From DASVEE01 sp036399695 (GTDB lineage Bacteria; Acidobacteriota; Thermoanaerobaculia; Gp7-AA8): a DNA stretch of 9,870 bases. Made by a program: the position numbers and the translations under genes. The notes under the pieces are model-generated. The model did no database searches and was not told where the DNA came from. It saw nothing but the letters and a program-made list of their open reading frames with translations. Below, in pieces: positions 1 to 6,815 of this stretch. The first letter of the stretch is position 1. Every line of letters begins with the position of its first letter. The stretch is from contig DASWMP010000269.1 in assembly GCA_036399695.1 (NCBI GenBank), positions 1 to 9,870 of the forward strand, in the 5' to 3' direction.

Positions 1-3
1 TGG

Positions 4-38
4 GACAGACACTCTTGTCTGTCTGCGCCCGCAGGCGC
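4..38. repeat. Two tandem hairpins at the window edge
   Basis: GACAGACA (4-11) is perfectly complementary to TGTCTGTC (16-23) around a CTCT loop. Directly after it, GCGCC (25-29) pairs with GGCGC (34-38) around a CGCA tetraloop and is followed by a short T-rich stretch (GTTTCT). This could be the 3' end structure of a gene lying off the left edge, or part of a dispersed repeat. The pairing is seen directly; the role is inferred. No gene is visible between 1 and 163. Confidence 0.5.
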
Positions 39-90
39 CGGTTTCTAATCAGGCCATCAGAGTGTGTGCGCTCCGTTTTGAGACACCCTC

Positions 91-143
91 CGAACGCCAC
101 CGCTCTTGTACACGTATGACAGAGCGGTGGCGTTCGCCACCGC
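91..143. repeat. Alternative (mutually exclusive) hairpins before ppa
   Basis: Bases 91-106 are perfectly complementary to 121-136 (16 bp, 14-nt loop). The right arm can instead pair with what follows: GCGGTGGCG (124-132) pairs with CGCCACCGC (135-143) around a TT loop. CGCCACCGC therefore occurs twice as a direct repeat (95-103 and 135-143) on either side of one complement. Only one of the two hairpins can form at a time. The structure ends 20 nt before the likely ppa start. It may be a regulatory leader, or a REP-like dispersed palindrome that happens to sit here; the window alone does not decide. Confidence 0.7.
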
Positions 144-150
144 ACTCCAA

Positions 151-156
151 GATAAT
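151..156 (+). promoter_or_regulatory. Candidate -10 element (GATAAT) for ppa
   Basis: GATAAT matches the -10 consensus at five of six positions and lies exactly 7 nt before the ATG at 164, where no Shine-Dalgarno is visible. Transcription from it would begin at or next to the start codon, giving a leaderless mRNA. No convincing -35 hexamer is seen 16-18 nt upstream, where the region is instead occupied by the inverted repeat. Confidence 0.35.
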
Positions 157-163
157 GCGCCCT

Positions 164-781
164 ATGCCTGATCGCAGTTTTTCTCAGTGGCGTCCTCATC
201 CCTGGCACGGGTTGTCCTTTGGTGAGGGGGCGCCGCGCGTCGTCAATGCCTTCATCGAAATCACGCCGTTCGATCTCATGAAGTACGAGGTCGACAAGGC
301 CAGCGGGTACCTGCGCGTCGACCGGCCGCAGCGGACCTCTTCGCAGCCGCCGGCGCTGTATGGGTTCATCCCGCAGACGTATTGCGGGGAGCGCGTCGCC
401 AAGCTGATGCCGGTGACGACCCGCGGCGACGGCGATCCGCTCGACATCTGCGTGTTGAGCGAGCGTCCGATCGCCCGCTCGGAGATCATCCTGTCGGCGC
501 GCGTCATCGGCGGCCTGCAGCTCGTCGACCGAGACGAGGCGGACGACAAGATCATCGCCGTGCTGCAGGGGGACTACGTCTGGGGGAGCGCGCAGGATCT
601 GAGCGACGTCCCGGCGGTCCTGATCGAGCGGCTCGAGCACTACTTCAGCACCTACAAGCTCGTACCGGGAGAGCCGCAGAAGATCCGCGTCTCCGGGTCA
701 TACGGCTACGACCACGCCGCGGCGGTCGTGCAGGCGGCGATCGAGGACTACCGCGAGACGTTCGGCGGCGCCCAGTCTTGA
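164..781 (+). CDS. ppa: Inorganic pyrophosphatase, family I
   Basis: Soluble cytoplasmic Mg-dependent enzyme that hydrolyses pyrophosphate to two phosphates and so pulls biosynthetic reactions forward. The protein is 205 residues from the ATG at 164. The family signature GDGDPLDIC is present, with metal ligands D89, D91 and D94. By alignment to the E. coli enzyme, E32, K40, E42, R54, Y66, D122, D127, K129 and the TYK motif near the C-terminus fit the other active-site positions. The equivalent of E. coli Tyr51 is a proline (P62). The frame stays open upstream to an ATG at 62, but the inverted repeat would then be coding and those residues do not look like the family. ATG 155 is also possible; neither 155 nor 164 has a clear ribosome binding site. 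It is followed 11 nt later by prmA, probably in one transcript. Confidence 0.93.
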   Translation: MPDRSFSQWRPHPWHGLSFGEGAPRVVNAFIEITPFDLMKYEVDKASGYLRVDRPQRTSSQPPALYGFIPQTYCGERVAKLMPVTTRGDGDPLDICVLSERPIARSEIILSARVIGGLQLVDRDEADDKIIAVLQGDYVWGSAQDLSDVPAVLIERLEHYFSTYKLVPGEPQKIRVSGSYGYDHAAAVVQAAIEDYRETFGGAQS

Positions 782-792
782 AGGATGGCGCC

Positions 793-1638
793 GTGAAGGA
801 TTTCATCCTCGACATCTCGTGGGATGCGCGCGAGGCGCACCTCGAGGAGCTCGTGCAATCGCGGCTCTTCCTGACGGCTTCGACCGGCAGCTCGTCGGTC
901 GAGGTGAACGGCACGGTCACGCTCTCCGCGTACTTTGACGCGCCGGAATCGCGCGACGAGGCCGCCAGGACGTTGAGCGGCATCGAGGGCCTCGAACTGC
1001 ACCCCGTCGAGCGGGAGCGGGCGAACTGGCTGGAGCTGTACGAGCAGTCGCTCGAGCCGATGTCGATCGGCGAGCGCTTCGTCGTCGCGCCGGACGCGAA
1101 GCTGATCGACGCCAGCCTCGGCAGGATGCCGATCATCGTGCCGCAGGAACAGGCCTTCGGGACCGGCTCGCACGAGACGACGGCGCTCTGTATCGAGATG
1201 CTCGAAGGGCTGGAAGTGCGCGGCAAACGGGGGCTCGACGTCGGCGCCGGCAGCGGCATCCTCGCCCTGGCGATGCACCGGCTCGGCGCGGCGAAGGCCA
1301 TCGCTTTCGACAACGATCCGGACGCTTACGGCGCGCTGCGCGACAACCGCATCCGTAATGGCGTCGAGGAGCGCGACCTGCCGCTTTTCATCGGCAGCGT
1401 CGAAGCGTTGCGCGCGGGCGAGTTCGACGTCGTCACGATGAACATCATCCCGGAGGTCATCATCCCGCTGCTGGGAGACGTGGTGGCGCGGCTGGCCGGC
1501 GGGGCGCATCTCATCCTCAGCGGCATTCTGATCGTGCGCGGCGAGGACGTGATCGAAGCAGCGCGCGCGCACGGCCTGAGGCTCGTGCGCGCGCGGGAGA
1601 GAGGCGAGTGGTGGGCGGGCGTCTTTACCGCGAGCTGA
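793..1638 (+). CDS. prmA: Ribosomal protein L11 methyltransferase
   Basis: SAM-dependent enzyme that trimethylates ribosomal protein L11 (281 residues; the family is usually about 290). The N-terminal ~95 residues form the substrate-recognition part. The family hallmark AFGTGSHETT lies at residues 121-130, the class I SAM motif GLDVGAGSGI at 147-156, an acidic ribose-binding segment FDNDPDA just after it, and the catalytic-loop motif MNIIPE at 216-221. GTG 793 is chosen because AAGGA lies 7 nt upstream; a TTG at 778 that overlaps the ppa stop codon is a weaker option. It sits 11 nt after ppa, suggesting co-transcription. Its last 14 nt overlap the tail of gltA on the other strand. Confidence 0.92.
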   Translation: MKDFILDISWDAREAHLEELVQSRLFLTASTGSSSVEVNGTVTLSAYFDAPESRDEAARTLSGIEGLELHPVERERANWLELYEQSLEPMSIGERFVVAPDAKLIDASLGRMPIIVPQEQAFGTGSHETTALCIEMLEGLEVRGKRGLDVGAGSGILALAMHRLGAAKAIAFDNDPDAYGALRDNRIRNGVEERDLPLFIGSVEALRAGEFDVVTMNIIPEVIIPLLGDVVARLAGGAHLILSGILIVRGEDVIEAARAHGLRLVRARERGEWWAGVFTAS

Positions 1639-2914
1639 TGTCCTTGTAGTCGCGCCGCTCGGCGCCGGTGAAGATCTGGCGCGGACGGGCGATTTTCTGA
1701 TCCGGATCCTCGAGCATCTCCTGCCACTGGGACAGCCAGCCGGAGACGCGCGGAATCGCAAACAGCACCGTGAACATCTCCGTCGGGATGGCCATGGCCT
1801 GGTAGATGAGGCCGGAGTAGAAGTCGACGTTCGGGTAGAGCTTGCGCTTGATGAAGTACTCGTCCTCGAGGGCGATGCGCTCGAGCTCGAGGGCGATGTC
1901 GAGCAGCGGGTTGCGTCCCGTGACCTCGAACACCTCGTCCGCGACCTTCTTGATGATCTTCGCGCGCGGGTCGTAGTTCTTGTAGACGCGGTGGCCGAAG
2001 CCCATGAGGCGGCCGCCTTCGCCGGACTTCACACGGTTGATGAATTCCGGGACGTTGTTGACCGAGCCGATCTCGGTGAGCATCTGCAGCACCGCTTCAT
2101 TGGCACCGCCGTGCAGCGGACCATAGAGTGCGCCCGCGGCGGCGGCGACGGCGGAGTAGGGATCGACCTGCGAGCTGCCGACGGCGCGCATGGCGTTCGT
2201 CGAGCAGTTCTGCTCGTGATCGGCGTGCAGGATGAAGAGCACGTCGAGCGCGCGCTCGAGCGCGGGGCTCGGCTTGTACTTCGGCTCCGTCATCTTGAAC
2301 ATCATGTTCAGGAAGTTGCCGGTGTACGAGAGGTCGTTGTCCGGGTACGCGTAGGGCATCCCGATCGTGTGGCGGTAATTGAAGGCCGCAATGGTGATGA
2401 CCTTGGCGATGAGCCGGCGGATCTGCTTGTTGCGCGTCTCGACGTCGAAGATCTCTTTCGATTCCGGGTAGAACGTGCCGAGGGCGGCCATCGTGGAGAT
2501 GAAGCGTCCCATCGGGTGGGCGTTGTAGCGGAAGGCGTCGAGGAGGGACTTCAGATTCTCATTGAGAATCGTGTGATGGGTGATGTCGTGCTGCCATTGC
2601 GTGAGCTGGTCTGTGGTCGGCAGGTCACCGTGCAGCAGCAGGTAGGCGGTCTCGAGGTAGGAGCTTTTCTCGGCGAGCTGTTCGATCGGGTAGCCGCGGT
2701 ATTCGAGGATCCCTTTGTCACCGTCGATGAACGTGATGGCGCTGCGGCACGACGCGGTGTTCATGAAGGCCGGGTCGTAAGTCATCAGGCCGAAATCGTC
2801 GTCGCCCGTCTTGATCTGCCGCAGGTCCAGCGCCTTGATCGTGCCTTCCTTGATCGGAAGCTCGTAGGTTTTTCCGGTTCGATTGTCTGTAACGGTGAGG
2901 GTGTCGCTGGCCAA
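1625..2914 (-). CDS. gltA: Citrate synthase (type II)
   Basis: Condenses oxaloacetate with acetyl-CoA to citrate, the entry step of the TCA cycle. The protein is 429 residues, normal for the hexameric bacterial type. The catalytic triad is visible: H268 in GPLHGGANEA, H308 in GFGHRVYKNYDPRAK and D364 in NVDFYSG. The N-terminal domain (about 1-50) and the C-terminal motif IARPRQIFTGAERRDY are also typical, so the gene is full length. The start is TTG at 2914, preceded by a perfect GGAGGT at 6 nt spacing, which decides it. An extended -10 candidate sits just upstream (2945-2953), so it probably has its own promoter although rsmE lies upstream on the same strand. Confidence 0.97.
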   Translation of the reverse strand: MASDTLTVTDNRTGKTYELPIKEGTIKALDLRQIKTGDDDFGLMTYDPAFMNTASCRSAITFIDGDKGILEYRGYPIEQLAEKSSYLETAYLLLHGDLPTTDQLTQWQHDITHHTILNENLKSLLDAFRYNAHPMGRFISTMAALGTFYPESKEIFDVETRNKQIRRLIAKVITIAAFNYRHTIGMPYAYPDNDLSYTGNFLNMMFKMTEPKYKPSPALERALDVLFILHADHEQNCSTNAMRAVGSSQVDPYSAVAAAAGALYGPLHGGANEAVLQMLTEIGSVNNVPEFINRVKSGEGGRLMGFGHRVYKNYDPRAKIIKKVADEVFEVTGRNPLLDIALELERIALEDEYFIKRKLYPNVDFYSGLIYQAMAIPTEMFTVLFAIPRVSGWLSQWQEMLEDPDQKIARPRQIFTGAERRDYKDISSR

Positions 2915-2944
2915 GAGGCTACCTCCAGAATTCAGGGGGCGTAA

Positions 2945-2953
2945 TCTATATCA
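2945..2953 (-). promoter_or_regulatory. Extended -10 promoter element for gltA
   Basis: Read on the minus strand the bases are TGATATAGA, a good extended -10 (TGn followed by TATAgA). It would place transcription initiation near 2938 and leave a leader of roughly 24 nt that contains the GGAGGT ribosome binding site. The -35 region is poor, which is usual for extended -10 promoters. This is a consensus match only. Confidence 0.45.
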
Positions 2954-2954
2954 A

Positions 2955-2990
2955 ATTGTGCGAAGGCGCAGTCCTCACGATTCAGTGAGG
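2955..2990 (-). terminator. Two small hairpins at the 3' end of rsmE
   Basis: CCTCAC (2973-2978) pairs with GTGAGG (2985-2990) around a 6-nt loop that overlaps the rsmE stop codon. Just downstream on the minus strand TGCG-CCTT-CGCA forms a 4-bp stem with a tetraloop, followed by CAATTT. They could slow or end rsmE transcription before the gltA promoter, or they could lie in the upstream part of that promoter. The T tract is weak, so calling it a terminator is tentative. Confidence 0.3.
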
Positions 2991-3682
2991 TCGCCCCATC
3001 GCTGAGCGACGATCGTGCCTGCCACGATGGCGGCGGTTTCGGCGCGCAGACGGCGCGGCCCGAGCCGTTCGACGTAAACGCCGCGCTCGCGCGCCAGTGC
3101 CAGCTCCCGCTCGCTCCAGCCGCCCTCCGGCCCGATGAGCAGCGTCACGGCGTCGGCCTTTGTGGCCGGCGCGGGGGACTCGTCGAGATCGAAGAGGATC
3201 CTGGTGCCGTCGCGGCCGACGACGTCCTCGAATCTGGCCGGCTCTTTGAGCGCCGGGATGACCGACCGGCCGCATTGCTTGACGGCCTCGAACACGACCC
3301 GGTTCCAGCGCTCCATCTTGCCGGCGTAGCGCTCGCGGCGCAGTTCGACGCGATCGGTGACGAGCGGCACGATCGTCCGGACGCCGAGCTCGGTCGCCTT
3401 CTGCAGGACGAGCTCGAATTTCTCGAGGTTGATGATGGCCATGGCCAGCGTCAGGTGGAGCCGCGATTCCCTCGACGGTACCTCGTTTCCCAGTTGCACG
3501 ACGACGTCGCGGCCAACGGTGGTGATGACGCCTGCCACCGCACGCCCGCGTCCGTCGAACAGCTCGACTTCTTCTCCTTCCCGCACCCGGACCACGCGGG
3601 CGGCGTGGTGGGCCTCGTCACCGGTGAGCGTGACGCTTTCGCCGGGAGGGAGGGCGGCGGGGAGGTGGAAACGGTGGCGCAT
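2975..3682 (-). CDS. rsmE: 16S rRNA (uracil1498-N3)-methyltransferase
   Basis: Methylates N3 of U1498 in helix 44 of 16S rRNA using SAM. The protein is 235 residues, standard for the family. A PUA-like N-terminal domain (about 1-65, beginning RHRF and containing GDEAHHAARVVR) is followed by the SPOUT knot domain. Diagnostic segments are KATELGVRTIVP (95-106), LLIGPEGGWSERE (181-193) and the SAM-binding knot LGPRRLRAETAAI (207-219). The ATG at 3682 fits the family N-terminus exactly, although no ribosome binding site is seen; GACAAT lies 8 nt upstream. RsmE and PrmA are often genomic neighbours; here they are split by gltA, which points to a local rearrangement. Confidence 0.95.
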   Translation of the reverse strand: MRHRFHLPAALPPGESVTLTGDEAHHAARVVRVREGEEVELFDGRGRAVAGVITTVGRDVVVQLGNEVPSRESRLHLTLAMAIINLEKFELVLQKATELGVRTIVPLVTDRVELRRERYAGKMERWNRVVFEAVKQCGRSVIPALKEPARFEDVVGRDGTRILFDLDESPAPATKADAVTLLIGPEGGWSERELALARERGVYVERLGPRRLRAETAAIVAGTIVAQRWGDLTES

Positions 3683-3748
3683 GGCGGGCGATTGTCTTAC
3701 GAATCGCGGTGAGGGTGCACGGGGGAGGGGGTGATGAGGGGAACGACG

Positions 3749-3764
3749 GGACCTATGGACCTAT
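3749..3764 (+). repeat. Two tandem copies of GGACCTAT
   Basis: The 8-bp unit occurs twice in direct tandem and is followed by another GG. It sits in the 161-nt gap between the divergent rsmE and patatin genes, which otherwise shows only G-rich sequence and no gene. It may be a simple-sequence repeat or a small operator pair; no partner or consensus is recognised. Confidence 0.4.
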
Positions 3765-3843
3765 GGGCTCTGCTCAGCGGAGCGGTACCGGGGTGGTGAC
3801 AGATTCGCGAGTCCGCGCCGTATCTCTTTACAGCAGGCGTAAG

Positions 3844-4749
3844 ATGGCGCCGATGTCTCCCCTCGAGCGTTTGCGTGCAGCGCAAAAAATCGGTTTCGTC
3901 TTCTCCGGTGGCTCTGCACGCTGCGCTTTCCAGATCGGCGTCATCGAGCGGCTCGCGGAGCTGGGTGTGCGGCCTTCGATGGCGATCGGCGTTTCGGCCG
4001 GGTCGTGGAATGCGGCGTTTGTTGCGGCGCGGCGGGAAGCGCGGCTTCGTTACTTCTGGCGTACGTTCGTGCGTCAGCCGCACCTCGACCTGCGGAACCT
4101 GTTCGTCAACCTGTCGCCCTGGCGTTACGCCGACCTGCATCGCCGCAACTGCACCCGTTTCCTCGGCACGGCGCTGCATCAGCCGGAGGCGCTGCCGCTC
4201 TTCGTCTCGCTCACCCGTCTGCGCGATCGTCAGAACGTGATCTTCGACGCTCGCGACGTCGCCGACCCCTTCGACCTGCTGATCGCGGCCAATTACCTTC
4301 CGCCCTTCTACACGCGTGCGCCGCGTCTCCTCGGCGAGCGATACGGCGACGGTGCCCTCACGAACAACGTCCCCTACGAGCACGCGCTGGCGGCCGGGTG
4401 CGACATGGTCGTCGTGGTCGTGATGAAAGGTGAGTCGGAAGGGGGGCTGTACAAGAGCATCGACGATCTGGACCACCAGATCCCGGCCGCCCTGCAGCAC
4501 CGCGTGGTCGTCATCCGTCCGCGCCATCGCCTGCCCGTGACCTTCGTCGAGCGCGACTGGACGAAGCTGTCGCAGCTCATTCGCATCGGTGATCTCCGGA
4601 CGCGCGAGGTGCTCCTCGGCGAAACGCATCCCGAGACCGAGCTCCGCGCCGAGGGCGCCTCGTTTACGACGCGGGTGAGTCGTCTGTTCGGATGGCACCG
4701 CGGAGGAGCGGGACGAGCAGCAGTCCAGGAAGGCCCAGGCCCAGCGTGA
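3844..4749 (+). CDS. Patatin-like phospholipase
   Basis: Predicted Ser-Asp dyad lipid acyl hydrolase (301 residues). The oxyanion segment FSGGSARCAFQIGV is at 19-32, the nucleophile elbow GVSAG at 49-53 (S51), and the catalytic aspartate D169 in YGDGALTNNVPY. The oxyanion loop differs from the usual GGxxRGxxxxGV: the arginine is kept but the following glycine is a cysteine. No signal peptide or membrane segment is seen, so it is probably cytoplasmic. The frame opens at 3709, but the domain begins around residue 15 from 3844. ATG 3853 is an equally good start and would follow a TAAGAT hexamer (3840-3845) by 7 nt. Its last ~28 codons run antisense through the end of ampG and are of low complexity (Gly/Ala/Arg/Pro), unlike the rest. 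The substrate cannot be told. Confidence 0.88.
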   Translation: MAPMSPLERLRAAQKIGFVFSGGSARCAFQIGVIERLAELGVRPSMAIGVSAGSWNAAFVAARREARLRYFWRTFVRQPHLDLRNLFVNLSPWRYADLHRRNCTRFLGTALHQPEALPLFVSLTRLRDRQNVIFDARDVADPFDLLIAANYLPPFYTRAPRLLGERYGDGALTNNVPYEHALAAGCDMVVVVVMKGESEGGLYKSIDDLDHQIPAALQHRVVVIRPRHRLPVTFVERDWTKLSQLIRIGDLRTREVLLGETHPETELRAEGASFTTRVSRLFGWHRGGAGRAAVQEGPGPA

Positions 4750-5863
4750 TCCAGAACCAGGTGGCGTAGCCGAGGTTCTGCGCGGAGGCGCCGCTGGCCG
4801 TGCCGATGAAGGAGCGGGTGATGCCGAAGATCGCCGTGAGCATGGCGTACTGCGTGGCGGCGTGCTCGCGGTCGCAGATCGACATCATGAACGCCAGGAA
4901 CGCGGCCGTGCCGAGGCCGCCGGTGAAGTTCTCGACGATCGCGGCGGCGTAGAAGGCGGTGCGGCCGCCGCCGAACGCGGCCAGCAGTGCGTAGCCGCCG
5001 TTCGAGAGGATCTGCAGGATGCCGAGCCAGAAGAGGGCGCTGACCACTCCGAACTTCGAAATATAGGCGCCGCCGGCGAAGGCGCCGGCGATGAGGAACG
5101 ACATCCCGAGGACCGTCGTGACGGTACCGATCTCGGTGGCGGAGTAGCCGGCGTCGACCCAGAACGGCTTGACCATCGGCGTGAGGGCGGCGTCGCCGAG
5201 GCGGTAAAGGAGCACGAGGGCGAGCAGTACCGCCGCCTGGGGACGGCGGAGCCAGCGGGCCAGGCCGGCGAAGGGATTGGCGCGCGTAGTGGTGTCACCG
5301 GTGTCGCGGGGGAGCAGGCGCGTGGCCATGAGCAGGACGGCCGTGATGGCCGCGCCGATGAAGAAGGCGCCGCGCCAGCCGGCGAGATCGCTCATGGCGG
5401 CGAGTGCACCGCCGGCGATGATCATCGCCCCGCGATACCCCGCCACGCGGAACGAGTTGACGTAGCCGAGGAGCTTCTCCGGCGTCATGCGGATGGCCTG
5501 GGCGTCGATGGCGATGTCCTGCGTGGCCGAGGCAAGGGCGATGACGCCGATGAGCACCCAGATGACGGTCGTGTTGGTCGCGGGAGTCAGCGCCAGCACG
5601 ACCAGGGCGGCGGTGATGACGGTCAGCGCGCCGGCGATCCAGCGGCGGTACGTGCCGAGAAGATCGACCAGCGGCGACCAGAGCGCTTTCCACACCCAGG
5701 CCAGGGCGATGGTCTGAATGAAGCCGATCTGCGTCAGCGACCAGCCCGCCTGCCGCAGGTACAGCGGCATCAGCTCCGTCACGATCCCGTACGGAAACCC
5801 TTGAGTCACATAGAGAACGGCGGCCAGTGACGGGATGAGCCAGCGCGAGCGGGTGTCGGTCAA
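4664..5863 (-). CDS. ampG: AmpG-like MFS permease
   Basis: Major facilitator inner-membrane transporter of 399 residues with about twelve hydrophobic segments. The N-terminal YVTQGFPYGIV (18-28) and ATQDIAIDA (113-121, loop/TM4 region) are the typical marks of the AmpG branch, which imports anhydro-muropeptides for cell-wall recycling. It is shorter than E. coli AmpG (491 residues, with extra C-terminal helices), so the substrate is inferred and a related AmpG/AT-1-type role is possible. The start is TTG 5863, with AAGGA 9 nt upstream; no earlier candidate fits. No other recycling gene is in the window. The last ~28 codons, encoding the end of the final hydrophobic helix, overlap the patatin gene. 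Confidence 0.85.
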   Translation of the reverse strand: MTDTRSRWLIPSLAAVLYVTQGFPYGIVTELMPLYLRQAGWSLTQIGFIQTIALAWVWKALWSPLVDLLGTYRRWIAGALTVITAALVVLALTPATNTTVIWVLIGVIALASATQDIAIDAQAIRMTPEKLLGYVNSFRVAGYRGAMIIAGGALAAMSDLAGWRGAFFIGAAITAVLLMATRLLPRDTGDTTTRANPFAGLARWLRRPQAAVLLALVLLYRLGDAALTPMVKPFWVDAGYSATEIGTVTTVLGMSFLIAGAFAGGAYISKFGVVSALFWLGILQILSNGGYALLAAFGGGRTAFYAAAIVENFTGGLGTAAFLAFMMSICDREHAATQYAMLTAIFGITRSFIGTASGASAQNLGYATWFWITLGLGLPGLLLVPLLRGAIRTDDSPAS

Positions 5864-5909
5864 ACGGCTTGATCCTTGCTCTTATCGGACGTGAAGGAGG
5901 ACCCCAGTA

Positions 5910-6284
5910 ATGCGAAGAGCCATGCTGATCTTAACAGTCACTCTTCTGACGGCCGCGTGCGGCTCGACAGATCTCGGCGGCGCCCTCGGTGACATTCTCG
6001 GCAGCACGTCGAGCACCCAGGCCTCGGATGTGCGCGGCACGGTCGACTCGGTCGACACCAGCGGACAGAGGATTGCCCTCGATGCCCAGTACGTGAACAA
6101 CCTGCGCGACAACCGCGCGAACCAGTGGGTGTACTACGACAGCCAGACGCGTGTGGTGTTCGAAGGACGCGACTACAACGTGGCCGACCTCGAGCGCGGC
6201 GACGAGATCTCCGTCCGCGGCGTCAACGACGGTGGCCGCTACGTAGCCCAGACCATCGAAGTGCTGCGCGACGCGACGCGGTAG
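5910..6284 (+). CDS. Small lipoprotein, OB-fold-like (DUF5666-type)
   Basis: A 124-residue predicted lipoprotein. A basic start (MRRAM) and a short hydrophobic stretch end in the lipobox LTAAC (Cys17), followed by a Gly/Ser-rich linker to about residue 38. The remaining ~85 residues are beta-rich, with VRGTVDSVDTSGQRIALD and a later GDEISVRGVNDGGRYVAQTIEVL. This pattern resembles the small OB-like domains of DUF5666-type proteins; I recognise the style rather than a named gene. AAGGAGG lies 9 nt before the ATG. It is divergent from ampG with only 46 nt between the start codons and ends in an intrinsic terminator, so it is probably a single-gene unit. It is likely anchored in an envelope membrane; function unknown. 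Confidence 0.82.
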   Translation: MRRAMLILTVTLLTAACGSTDLGGALGDILGSTSSTQASDVRGTVDSVDTSGQRIALDAQYVNNLRDNRANQWVYYDSQTRVVFEGRDYNVADLERGDEISVRGVNDGGRYVAQTIEVLRDATR

Positions 6285-6312
6285 GTCACAAAAGGACAGC
6301 GTGTTGCGGTTT

Positions 6313-6338
6313 GCCCCGGGCGCGAGCTCGGGGCTTTT
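6313..6338 (+). terminator. Intrinsic terminator after the lipoprotein gene
   Basis: GCCCCGGGC (6313-6321) pairs with GCTCGGGGC (6326-6334) to give a 9-bp stem (one G-U pair) closed by a GCGA tetraloop of the GNRA class, followed at once by TTTT and then GTGT. It lies 28 nt after the lipoprotein stop and only 15 nt before the PIN gene start. Confidence 0.82.
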
Positions 6339-6353
6339 GTGTAAGCTGGTGAC

Positions 6354-6815
6354 GTGCGTGTTGATCGTGTTTACGCAGACACTTCCGTCTTTGGCGGCTA
6401 TTTCGATGAGGAGTTCTCCGACCGTACGCGACCGTTCTTCGCGCGTCTCCTCGCCGGTGCTGTTCGTCTGGTCGTGTCTGAGCTCGCGGTTGCGGAGTTG
6501 GAGCGCGCGCCCGCACATGTTCGAGCGCTTCTCGAGGAATTGCCTCCAGCGTTAGTCGATCGAATACCGTTCAACGAAGAGGCACGAGGGCTTGCCGACC
6601 TTTATCTCCAGGAAGGAGTCGTGCGGCCGAAGATGAAGGTAGATGCTCAGCACATTGCCACTGCCACGGTCCATCGCGTAGATGTACTGGTGAGCTGGAA
6701 CTTCCGCGATATCGTTAACCTGCGAAAGATCCATGGAATCAATGCCGTCAATCTGCGGCTTGGATATCCGATGCTGGAGATCCGAACCCCAGCCGAGGTG
6801 ATTCGTTATGACTGA
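6354..6815 (+). CDS. PIN-domain nuclease, VapC-like toxin candidate
   Basis: A 153-residue PIN-fold protein, predicted Mg-dependent ribonuclease. The acidic metal-site residues are in place: D9 in YADTSVFGG, E48 in SELAVAELERA, D97 in KVDAQHIATA, and the fourth region SWNFRDIVN (N116, D119). The C-terminal block with GYPMLEIRTPAEVI is characteristic of a widespread PIN subfamily found with a small downstream partner. The start is GTG 6354, which puts the first beta strand at residue 5. No Shine-Dalgarno is seen; TAAGCT lies 6 nt upstream, so a leaderless message is possible. Its last 8 nt overlap the next gene. It is probably the toxin of a toxin-first pair; RNA target unknown. Confidence 0.85.
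   Translation: MRVDRVYADTSVFGGYFDEEFSDRTRPFFARLLAGAVRLVVSELAVAELERAPAHVRALLEELPPALVDRIPFNEEARGLADLYLQEGVVRPKMKVDAQHIATATVHRVDVLVSWNFRDIVNLRKIHGINAVNLRLGYPMLEIRTPAEVIRYD

Noticed and set aside
95..143. CRISPR-like repeat (CGCCACCGC twice)
   Set aside because: Only two short copies, with a complementary copy between them; no spacer array or cas genes.
748..1761. Long minus-strand open frame across prmA
   Set aside because: It is Arg/Pro-rich with no family resemblance and lies opposite a gene with clear PrmA motifs; typical GC-rich antisense shadow.
1991..2944. Plus-strand 317-codon frame across gltA
   Set aside because: Antisense to an unambiguous full-length citrate synthase; Val/Arg/Gly-rich shadow.
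3697..4698. Minus-strand 333-codon frame opposite the patatin gene
   Set aside because: The plus strand carries intact patatin motifs (GVSAG, DGA); the minus frame is charged low-complexity sequence without a domain.
4862..5830. Plus-strand frame across ampG
   Set aside because: Highly charged Glu/Gly/Arg sequence opposite a clear membrane transporter.
5931..6518. Minus-strand 195-codon frame over the lipoprotein and PIN start
   Set aside because: Crosses the intrinsic terminator and two well-supported plus-strand genes; no recognisable motif.
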